DNA of 64,000 nt, taken from the NCBI RefSeq assembly GCF_000237925.1, contig NC_031497.1:2138524-2202523 (forward strand). Reading direction: 5' to 3'. Made by a program: the position numbers and the translations under genes. Of this stretch, positions 56,801-64,000 are shown piece after piece. Origin of the DNA: Schistosoma mansoni. Lineage: Eukaryota > Platyhelminthes > Trematoda > Strigeidida > Schistosomatidae. Each line of letters opens with the position of its first letter. Position 1 is the first letter of the stretch. A model generated the notes under the pieces. It was not told the DNA's origin, searched no databases, and saw nothing but the letters and a program-made list of their open reading frames with translations.

Positions 56801-59800
56801 TGCAGTTTAGTCCATCATAGGAATTCCGTATGATATTGACTATCTTCTCAGGCAGGCACGCCGTAGTGTCGAAGAAGTCTCCATAGTGTTGTCCTGTCCA
56901 CTGTATCAAATGCTTTCTCGTAATCAATGAAGTTGATGTAGAGTGATGAATTCCATTCGATTGATTGTTCCACAATGATACGTAGAGTTGCGATTTGATC
57001 TGTGCACGATCTATCCTTACGAAATCCAGCTTGTTGATCTCGAAGTTGAGCGTCCACGGAATCCTTCATCCTGTTTAACAATACTCTGTTGAAGACTTTT
57101 CCTGGTATTGAGAGCAGAGTGATGCCCTGTAGTTGTCGCACTTGCTCAGATCGCCTTTCTTTGGTATCTTGATCAGAAGTCCTTCTTTCCAGTCTGTTGG
57201 TACATGTTCATCGTCCCAAATCTTACTGAAGAGGATGTGGAGTATCTTGGCAGTTGCTGTTACATTTGCTTTCAGTGCCTCTGCCGGGATGTTGTCTGGT
57301 CCCGCTGCTTTGCCACTCTTGATTTGTCTAATGGCCATGCTGATCTCTTCAATTGTTGGTGGGCCAATATCGATTGGGAGGTCTGTGGGTGCTGCTTCGA
57401 TGTTGGGTGGGTTCAGTGGAGCTGGTCGATTCAAGAGTTCCTTGAAGTGTTCTACCCACCTGTTTCGTTGTTCTTCAATATCGTTGATTACTTTGCCTTC
57501 CTTGTTTTTCACTGGTCTTTCTGGTTGACGGTAATTTCCAGCAAGTTTCTTTGTTGTATCATACAGTTGTCTCATGTTTCCCTCTCTTGCAGCCTTTTCC
57601 GCTGTCATCGCTAAATCTTCCACATATTTACGTTTGTCGGTCCTGATGCTCCTCTTCACTTGCTTGTTTGCCTCTGTGTATTCGGCTTGTGCCTTGGCTT
57701 TTTCTGCTCTTGTTCGGCTGATATTGATTGCTACCTTCTTGTTGGGAGTTGGAAAACCCTCATTCCAAACCAATGGTGCACAAGGGCTCCAGTATCTTGA
57801 TGGAACGAATAGCGAATGAAACTGTTGTTGGTCACCGGCTACCATGGGACTGCATCTTCTCACGATGCTCCACTGCCTTGTGGATCAGACCTTTAGATCA
57901 AAGGCTCGGGGTGTGGTCCCCTAAGAAAACCACCTGCTTCAGTCTGGGCACCCGGGCAGTATCACAGCCCACACACAAATGACATGAAATGACGCACTAC
58001 ACTAACTACACTGCTCTCGTTCCTAATAGAAGAAAGACAATTTACATTATTATTATTATTACCATTATTATTATTATTATTACGATTATTTACTACGTCG
58101 CTTTTTCACTCCCTTTATTCCCAAATTGTGTATCCTTCTTTTCCAACTTATGCAGTAGCTCGCCCATGGTGGAAACTCTGTCCTATCTAAACGATCTCCA
58201 GTCACTGTCTGGTTGAAAGTGAATGCTTCCACCGATTACGAATATTGAAGCAGTCTTTCTGAAACCACGTACGCCGTTCAAGCTGGCTTCCTTCAACGTT
58301 CGCACACTAATGCAGATCGGACAACAGATGGGGCTGGCTATGTCTTTAGAAAGTCTTAATGTTGATGTTTGCTGTCTATCCGAGACCCGTATTCAAGACT
58401 CTAGTGAAGTACTACAAATCCGCTCTCCATCTGTCACTTCGAAAAGCTTGTTTCACGTGCGCTTATCCGGGGACTCTGTGGCATCTTCGTCTGGTCTTGA
58501 AGGCGTTGGTGTTGCACTAAGCGCTAGGGCTGAGGCAGCACTAATCGATTGGATCCCCATTAACAGTCGGTTATGTGCTGTTAGATTAGAAAGTTCCATC
58601 AAAGCGAGAAGAAACCGGCTTGAAAAACGGTGTCTTTCCGTCATCTCCGCAGCAAGAAGTCTGGTGTGAGTGAAACAATCTACGAGGACGACGGGATGCC
58701 AATCAATAACATCTCTCGACGTCTTGGACGATGGGCGGAATTTTTTGAAGGGCAGTTCAACTGGCCTGCTGCTCCGACAACATCAACCAGTTTGTCCTGC
58801 CCCTCATGGCCGGTGACGACTGATCCACCAAACGAGGCGGAAGTCCGAAAGGAAATCCAACTCTTGAAGCGCTACAAATCACCGGGCCCAGATGACTTAC
58901 CTCCGGCTCTTTCTAAAGATGGTGGTGACTTTCTGGCTAAGGAACTGACTGTGTTGTTTGCAAAGGTTTGGGAGCAAGAAAGTGTTCCAACATCATGGAA
59001 TGAGTCAATAGTCGTCCCTATCTTTAAATAGGGTTCACGTTGTTCCTGTAACAACTATCGGGGGATAAGTCTACTTCCGATTGCCTCCAAACTATTGGCT
59101 TCTGTCATTCTTCGTAGGTTGTTTAAAACCCGAGAACGATTGACTCGCGAGGAGCAGGCTGGTTTTCGTTCTGGTCGAGGATGCATTGATCACATCTTCA
59201 CCCTCCGCCAAATGTTAGAACACCGTCATACTTATCGCAGGCCAACAATCGTAGTGTTTCTTGATATCAGGGCGGCCTTCGATTCGTTGGACAGGACTGT
59301 TCTCTGGGATTGTTTATTGAAGAAGGGTGTGCCTGAGAAGTTCATTAACATCTTAAAGGCCCTGTACACGAACACCTCAGGCAGAGTGAGGGCATACAAC
59401 CACCTTTCTCTCTTGTTCCATTCAAGCAGTGGGGTTAGGCAGGGTTGCCCGATCTCACCATTCCTCTTCAACTTTGCCATCGATGACATTCTGGAAACAG
59501 CTCTGATGAATGTAAGTAATGGCGGTGTGGATCTGCTGCCTGGAGAAAGACTTCTCGACCTTGAGTATGCGGATGATATTGTCTTACTGTGTGATAATGC
59601 CCATGGCATGCAATCCGCACTTAATCAGTTGGCAATCAGTGTCCGCAGGTACGGCATGTGCTTTGCACCCTCCAAGTGCAAAGTACTCCCACAAGACTGG
59701 CAGGATTCTCATCCTGTACTCACCCTGGATGGTGAGCAGATTGAAGTAGTTGAGAAGTTCGTGTATCTAGGTAGCTATATAAGTGCTGGTGGTGGCGTGA

Positions 59801-61074
59801 GTGGTGAGATTGATGCACGTATAATGAAAGCCAGAGCGGCTTATGCCAATCTGGGCCATCTTTGGCGCCTTCGTGATGTTAGTCTGGCTGTAAAAGGTCG
59901 GATCTACAACGCGTCAGTGAGAGCAGTTTTGCTCTATGCTTGTGAAACCTGACCTCTCCGAGTTTGAGGATGTTAGACGTCTCTCTGTGTTCGATCATCG
60001 TTGTCTCCAAACGATTGCTGATATCCAGTGTCAACACCATGTTAGCATTGCGGAGGTTCGTCATCGTGTGTTTGGGCAGAGCGACTATAATCCAGTTAGT
60101 TTCACTATCTTGAAACACCGACTTCGGTGGCTTGGACATGTTTTACGAATGTCGTCCCAGAGACTTCCACGTCGTGCATTATTTGCCGACCCTGGGACTG
60201 GTTGGAAAAAGCGGAGAGGAGGTCAGTGTATGACATGGTATCGTGGCATGAAAGAAAGCTGCAAAGAGCTAGCTTCTGTTGGTCCTTCACGACTCCCTGG
60301 CTGGGGTCCGAGAGATGGTGCAACACAGTGGCTAGAGACGTTATCAGATATGGCTCAGAATAGAAGCCAGTGGCGATCCTGCTGCAACCTTCTTTTACTT
60401 TTTACATAAAGAGTGGTTCTAACTTTCTTAACTGAAAGAGTCTTCTGGTTGTACATTTCAGTTCGCCTTATATTTTCATCCCTTCTCTTCCTACTTTCAT
60501 TATTTTGTGTGGCGCATATGTATCTGGTGCCCTTTTGTACCAATATATATGTGTTTAAATAAATAAATAAACATGAACACGAGAGAAAAGGCGCAAACTA
60601 TGAGAGAAGCACTTTACTCCAAAGATTCATTTATGTACAGAAAACATAGGGTTTTATAAGTATTTTACAATTCCTTGGGTTTTCCAAAAAATTCCAGAAT
60701 ACTACTAAACATAGTAGCAGTGTAGTGATCAGCCAATCAAAAACTCTACATGTGACTTTTCATTTTCGTGATCTTTCTAACAAAACTTCTAGTCAAACGC
60801 TGATTGGATAAAAATGCTTCTTAATGTCACCTGAGCCTTTCTTGGCTATTGCGAGAAATTTTCAGGATCTCCCCAACAAAATCAAGTATATATATATATA
60901 TATATATTCGAAATAATAATATTATCAAGAAACAATAAATTTATCTTACTTTTAAATGTGAAGCATGTAAATATAGAGAGGCTAGTCGATACATTGCTTT
61001 ATAATGAAGTGGTAATCTTTGAAGTACCAATTCTAAAGCACAACGGGAACGATCAATACACTTTTTCCATAAAC
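47832..61074 (-). CDS. CABIN1: CABIN1-like protein, last five exons (partial, 5' end outside window)
   Basis: Exons 61074-60950, 54447-54271, 53360-53197, 50466-49938 and 47936-47832 join in consistent phases to a stop. Matches to vertebrate CABIN1 from memory: [38 protein letters not shown] and FAAHMYRS (vertebrate FFNGIWRIPVDEIDRPGSF); [20 protein letters not shown] before AFNLI (vertebrate GKKYLRDADRQVLAQRAF). CABIN1 is a large TPR-rich subunit of the HIRA/UBN histone H3.3 chaperone complex and, in vertebrates, a calcineurin and MEF2 repressor. The 529-base exon carries a Ser/Thr/Asn-rich insert. The protein ends 34 residues after that exon, so the vertebrate C-terminal calcineurin and MEF2 tail is not seen. 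The intron at 54448-60949 is filled by nested LINEs. Upstream exons lie beyond 64000. Confidence 0.82.
48290..48430 (-). repeat. second hammerhead-SINE family, fragment
   Basis: Short inverted arms (TCTAAGCTAGATCACCATT on the left, AATGGTGGTCTAGCTTAGA on the right) enclose a hammerhead-like region. The same family left relics at 13565 and 35049. Confidence 0.55.
48326..48371 (-). ncRNA. hammerhead-like motif, second family, degraded
   Basis: On the minus strand: GCATTG, core CTGAAGA, a stem II of TCCC/GGGA with a mismatched closing pair, GAAA, then CGTC before TAGTAC. The core fits CTGANGA and GAAA. Stem I keeps about five pairs, including wobbles. Probably weak or inactive. Confidence 0.5.
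48888..48995 (+). mobile_element. RTE family A 5' region, relic
   Basis: AGAAGAGTTATGACACCTCA and the following ACATAGAATG region match the 5' untranslated region of the LINE at 14384-17074. No coding sequence remains. Confidence 0.6.
49356..49887 (+). mobile_element. short derivative of LINE family B, copy 2
   Basis: 532 bp, flanked by a perfect 11-bp target duplication CTACAGAGAGT (49345-49355 and 49888-49898). Same 5' part, same joint and same 3' tail as the copies at 27771 and 50997. Confidence 0.9.
50997..51503 (-). mobile_element. short derivative of LINE family B, copy 3
   Basis: Minus-strand copy with the AAATAAAT-type tail at 50997-51012 and the same internal joint (about 51050-51080). 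The first bases of the 5' end are slightly shortened. No clear target duplication. Confidence 0.82.
51504..52200. other. CABIN1-like intron, nothing recognised
   Basis: AT-rich sequence between a short LINE derivative and the LTR-like element. Confidence 0.4.
52206..52798 (+). mobile_element. complete LTR-like element, probable solo LTR (fossil)
   Basis: 593 bp from TG to CA, flanked by a 5-bp target duplication CACTA (52201-52205 and 52799-52803). A TATATAA site and an AATAAA signal lie about 25 bases apart near 52494-52522, as in an LTR. Its ends are unusual in forming inverted repeats of about 35 bases (first 17, TGTTATATCCTAGTGAA, perfect). Most likely a Gypsy-type solo LTR; a short DNA transposon is the alternative. 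Confidence 0.65.
52804..53196. other. CABIN1-like intron with (ATT)n
   Basis: An (ATT)n run at about 53082-53110; otherwise nothing recognised. Confidence 0.5.
53361..54270. other. CABIN1-like intron, nothing recognised
   Basis: AT-rich intron without a discernible repeat or additional exon. Confidence 0.4.
54448..55585. other. CABIN1-like intron, unique part
   Basis: AT-rich. An (AAT)n run directly followed by (ATT)n at 55279-55324 forms a perfect palindrome. Nothing else recognised before the LINE insertion. Confidence 0.6.
55597..60570 (+). mobile_element. RTE-type LINE family B, complete insertion with nested LINE
   Basis: Flanked by a perfect 11-bp target duplication ACATGAACACG (55586-55596 and 60571-60581). 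Excluding the nested element at 55820-57743 it is about 3 kb. 5' untranslated region 55597 to about 58222; endonuclease start (58223-58666, [14 protein letters not shown] and [11 protein letters not shown]); an internal loss of the rest of the endonuclease; pre-RT linker (58675-59031, [11 protein letters not shown]); reverse transcriptase (59032-59952, [38 protein letters not shown]); C-terminal region to 60408; AAATAAAT tail. Stops at 59029-59031 and 59950-59952 are in frame with what follows. The tetranucleotide tail suggests the RTE clade; SR2-like by recollection. Confidence 0.88.
55820..57743 (-). mobile_element. RTE-type LINE (family A), copy 4, nested in LINE B
   Basis: Inserted into the 5' untranslated region of the LINE at 55597-60570, with a 13-bp target duplication (55807-55819 and 57744-57756, one mismatch). 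5'-truncated in the pre-RT linker; RT and C-terminal region present (204-residue frame at 55836-56450, [16 protein letters not shown], then LRRE), and a tail of repeated AAGT units. It shares with copy 2 (14384-17074) a 4-base insertion near 56860, GVRQDC (56739-56741) and a TAG (56574-56576). Confidence 0.9.
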
Positions 61075-61489
61075 CTTAGACAGTTAAAATTATGAAATAG
61101 AAATAAGAAAACAAAAACAAAATCTGTTATACATTAACATTTTCGATGAACAGTTGAAAACGATGGACTAAATTTATGACTTTAATAGATTTTTGTACAT
61201 TGATTAGACTCTGAAAGTTTTGTCCAGAATGATAATTAGAGTATTTGAATGAAACTATCTATCGTTTAAGAACTCAACAATAGCAAAAACTGTAATTAGT
61301 ATATATTTTCCGATACATAAGGTGTGAAGAAAATGGCTTATGATTAGTATGTCAACATTATATTAGGGATAATCTATGCTGAACATACTAACGATTCTAC
61401 TCATAAGGTAGATCACTATATCTTTCACTAATTCTCCTCTGATTGATAAGGTAGGAATAACTTTAATTCATTTTTTCATTGTTTGTTTG
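61075..61489. other. CABIN1-like intron start (upstream side); nothing recognised
   Basis: AT-rich sequence between the CABIN1-like exon and a SINE. Confidence 0.4.
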
Positions 61490-61830
61490 AATCTTCCCAT
61501 TGATGTTTAGGACTGCAATTGATCAGTTTCTTATTGGCATATATGCATCCTGTGTAGATTGCCTAGATACTGTCTTGAGTCACAAGTATTATAAGCAAAG
61601 ATGGATAGTGACTAGCAGTAGAAAACAGGAAGCGCGTTTCGTCCTACTTGGGACTTGTCAGCCGGGTGTTCCTGCATTCCAGAGTTAATGTTCGCTGGGT
61701 TCGAGTCCCGGAGTGTACATCAACTCTGAGATGGAGGAACATCAAGTTGACAAATCCCAAATAGAACGAAATGCGCGTCCTGGACCCCACTGCTAACCAC
61801 CATCTATTTTTGCTCACAAGAATAACTTTA
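61490..61830. repeat. hammerhead SINE, fold-back pair
   Basis: Minus-strand body start (61495-61585) and minus-strand hammerhead segment (61590-61690), then a B box (GGTTCGAGTCC, about 61697-61707) and a plus-strand hammerhead segment (61715-61820). The inverted arms are about 100 bases. Both ribozyme cores are degraded (CTGACAA on the minus strand, TTGACAA on the plus), so self-cleavage is unlikely. Confidence 0.75.
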
Positions 61831-61958
61831 ATTTCTTAATTTATAATACTTATAGAAACTGTGAAGTATTTATTACGAACTTCAATTCTAAATAAACAAT
61901 TCACTTTCATTAAATAGGAATAATATATTTGTAAAATCTCAGCGAATGAATTTTAATT

Positions 61959-62007
61959 AAATCCAACGTTTCGCCTGGCAATCTGGTCCAAGCTTTTTCA
62001 AGGAATT
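61959..62007 (-). ncRNA. hammerhead-like motif at the PLE3 terminal region
   Basis: On the minus strand: AATTCC, TTGAAAA in place of the CTGANGA core (two changes), a six-pair stem II (GCTTGG/CCAGGC), GAAA, CGTT, then GGATTT pairing with AATTCC. Hammerheads are known in the terminal repeats of Penelope-like elements, and this lies about 500 bases downstream of the PLE3 stop. Probably degraded. Confidence 0.45.
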
Positions 62008-62506
62008 ATAATCAAACATTAAAATTATCGAATATAAATAGGTACATGGTTCTCCGAGTTCATTATACACTGAATAGGTCATCCAATCAATGTTAACAAA
62101 AAGTCTAAACTAGGTATGTTTAAGAGATATGTGATGTGAAGTGATGAGTGTTCATATAATATATTGTATAGCAAAACGTAAGAGGTGAGAGGAGAAAATT
62201 ACATTCACATTATATATTGTCTCTTATCAGTGAATTTATAAGGAAACATACAATTTGTAATATATGTGATATGAATCATATCTGTCACAGTATGTATAAC
62301 ATGAAGATAATTAAACAAAATAAAAATAAAATATAAAGGTGAAATTTGAAGATCGTAATTTTTGACTGTATGTATGTGTCATTTTTAATGTTCCAATGAA
62401 TTCTTTAACAAATTCCGATAAGACAATAGATTAGAATCATTGAGTGTAAATTGTTGTCATTTTAGATAATACGAATTAGATAAAAAACATTAAGGAGTTC
62501 AGGTTG

Positions 62507-64000
62507 TTACTTATTAATGATTAGCTGCCATGGCACAGCTAATTGTATTCCATCTCTCCTATTAATATTGTTTGGATTAGTCCATATGTATAAGGCTTCA
62601 GCTGTTTGTCTTTCCTTGTAAGAATTAAAAGCTTTTTGAAGGATTCTTGTGCCATCGAAATCAATTGTATGACCCGATTCTATCGAATGTAATGCTATCG
62701 CTGATTTGTTTTCCAGTTTCCTTATATCATCTGAGGATTTAGGAATGTGTTTCAAGCATTGTTTGTGTTCCTTCACCCTCACATTCAGTTGTCTTGATGT
62801 TTCACCTACATACGTTGCATTACAGTCACTACATTTGATTTCATAGACACAATTTTGTTGTTCTTCTTTATGTATTGGATCTTTAATTTTTACTAATTTT
62901 GATCTTAGAGTATTGTTTGTTCGAAAAAATACTCTTATATTTTGATTATTTAAGATTCTTCGAATATCTTCCGAAACTCCTTTCCGATATGGGATCACCA
63001 CTGTGTTAACCCATTCCTTTTTCTGTAATCTTTTTGTATTAACAATGTCGTCTTTTCTTTCAATCTTAATTATTCTTTTAATAAAATCTTTTGGATAATT
63101 GTTCATCATTAGGGTAGATGTAATTACATTTATTTCCGTTTTCATATCATTTGGTTCAGTGACAAGTTTTTGAGCTCTTGTAATCATATTTTTGACTACT
63201 GTCACTTTGGTTGAGTGTGGATGTGCCGATTTAAAATCTAGAAATTTTCCTGAATTTGTCGGCTTTCGGAATATACTAATTTTTAAGCTATTATTAACTT
63301 TCCTTTCCACTAGACAGTCTAGGAAAGGTAATTTGTTTTCAGGAGATTCCAACTCTTTGGTGAACTTGATTTTTCTATCATAGTTGTTGATAAGTTTAAA
63401 CAGTTCATCCAAATGGTCCCGTTTTATAATGACAAAGGTGTCATCTACATATCTTAACCATACCTTTGGTGCCTGAGAACATAATGAGATGGCACTAGTT
63501 TCCAATGAATGCATAAAGAGGTTAGCAACAATTGGGGAAACTGGTGATCCAATAGCTACACCTTCTGTCTGTCTGTATAAATCCCCTCGAAAACTGAATA
63601 TAGTTGAATGTAAACATAGATCTAACGCTTTAATAATATCCGTGGTAACTAGAGGACAGCGCTGTTTAAGATCAATGTTAGAATCTAATAGATTATATAT
63701 AATATCTAATGTTTTCTTAATTGGAACATTAGTGAATAATGAGCAAACATCAAAACTTGCCATTATTTCATTATCTTCTATATGAATATTAGAGATAACA
63801 TCTTTAAAATCATTCGAATTTTTTATTCCGTGTTTGATCAGGCTTTCATATGGTTTTAGAATCTTAGCTAGGTATCTAGAAAGATTGTAGGTTGGTGAAT
63901 TGGTATAATCAACAACAGGTCTTATTGGGACATCTGTTTTATGTATTTTTGGTAATCCATAAAATCTGCATGGTTTGTTGCTTTTCGGATATAGAGAAAA
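62507..64000 (-). CDS. PLE3 reverse transcriptase with GIY-YIG endonuclease, cut by window edge
   Basis: The frame is open from the window end to a stop at 62507, about 497 codons seen. Upstream of the first internal Met (63763) it reads CRFYGLPKIHKTDVPIRPVV without stops, so the protein continues beyond 64000. Counted from that Met: SFDVCSLFTNVP (3-14), EGVAIGSPVSPIVANLFM (67-84), catalytic YVDD (105-108), LPFLDCLVERKVN; then a GIY-YIG domain with CVYEIKCSDCNATYVGETSR (about 303-322) and RVKEH. It differs clearly from PLE1 and PLE2, so it is a second PLE lineage. It sits in a CABIN1-like intron on the host strand. No interruptions are seen. Confidence 0.92.
   Translation of the reverse strand, partial: FSLYPKSNKPCRFYGLPKIHKTDVPIRPVVDYTNSPTYNLSRYLAKILKPYESLIKHGIKNSNDFKDVISNIHIEDNEIMASFDVCSLFTNVPIKKTLDIIYNLLDSNIDLKQRCPLVTTDIIKALDLCLHSTIFSFRGDLYRQTEGVAIGSPVSPIVANLFMHSLETSAISLCSQAPKVWLRYVDDTFVIIKRDHLDELFKLINNYDRKIKFTKELESPENKLPFLDCLVERKVNNSLKISIFRKPTNSGKFLDFKSAHPHSTKVTVVKNMITRAQKLVTEPNDMKTEINVITSTLMMNNYPKDFIKRIIKIERKDDIVNTKRLQKKEWVNTVVIPYRKGVSEDIRRILNNQNIRVFFRTNNTLRSKLVKIKDPIHKEEQQNCVYEIKCSDCNATYVGETSRQLNVRVKEHKQCLKHIPKSSDDIRKLENKSAIALHSIESGHTIDFDGTRILQKAFNSYKERQTAEALYIWTNPNNINRRDGIQLAVPWQLIINK

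Noticed and set aside
59029-59952. Programmed stop read-through in LINE family B
   Set aside because: The two stops lie in a copy that has also lost part of its endonuclease; decay is the simpler explanation.

Overview
The window looks like flatworm nuclear DNA, almost certainly from a blood fluke (Schistosoma). It is AT-rich and has short exons in long introns. About half is repeats typical of the genus: tRNA-headed SINEs carrying hammerhead ribozymes, RTE-clade LINEs, Penelope-like elements (PLEs) with GIY-YIG endonucleases, Ty3/Gypsy debris and a Merlin DNA-transposon relic. The strongest genus marker is a pair of uridine phosphorylase genes. Their predicted proteins match, as I remember them, the two isoforms described from Schistosoma mansoni. 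I cannot fix the species from sequence alone. A 200-base run of N (8575-8774) is an assembly gap. All host genes I can support lie on the minus strand.

Layout. (1) 1-5.8 kb: a possible terminal exon at the left edge, then a small two-exon gene for a charged, coiled-coil-like protein (1230-5742), with SINEs in its intron. (2) 5.8-9.5 kb: intergenic, with a 5'-truncated RTE, two unclassified repeats and the gap. (3) 9.56-47.09 kb: a tandem duplication, each copy holding one seven-exon uridine phosphorylase gene of 296 codons. The gene at 10702-21596 carries Asp126 and Leu201 (the SmUPb type). The gene at 24782-46062 carries Gly126 and Gln201 (the canonical SmUPa type). (4) 47.8-61.1 kb: the last five exons of a CABIN1-like gene, whose introns hold a complete LINE with a second LINE nested in it, two short LINE derivatives and an LTR-like element. 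(5) 61.5-64 kb: a fold-back SINE and a PLE open to the window edge.

The two phosphorylase copies act as a clock for the repeats. Repeats present in both copies (an LTR-like fragment next to exon 5, a 450-bp repeat in intron 6, a minus-strand LTR-like piece and a SINE piece in intron 2) predate the duplication. Repeats in one copy only are later. In copy 1 these are a PLE and an RTE. In copy 2 they are a PLE, an RTE in the opposite orientation, a second LINE type, a Gypsy fossil, a SINE and a short LINE derivative. In several cases the other copy preserves the empty site.

How parts work together: uridine phosphorylase serves pyrimidine salvage, and CABIN1 belongs to the HIRA histone H3.3 chaperone complex. 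They share a strand and neighbourhood but no evident pathway. The most interesting signals are the paired pocket substitutions in one phosphorylase, two independently inserted LINE copies sharing the same inactivating changes, a propagated internally deleted LINE derivative, fold-back SINEs with ribozymes at both ends, and a perfect histone-type mRNA stem-loop with no histone gene beside it. All similarity statements are by eye; no percentages were computed.
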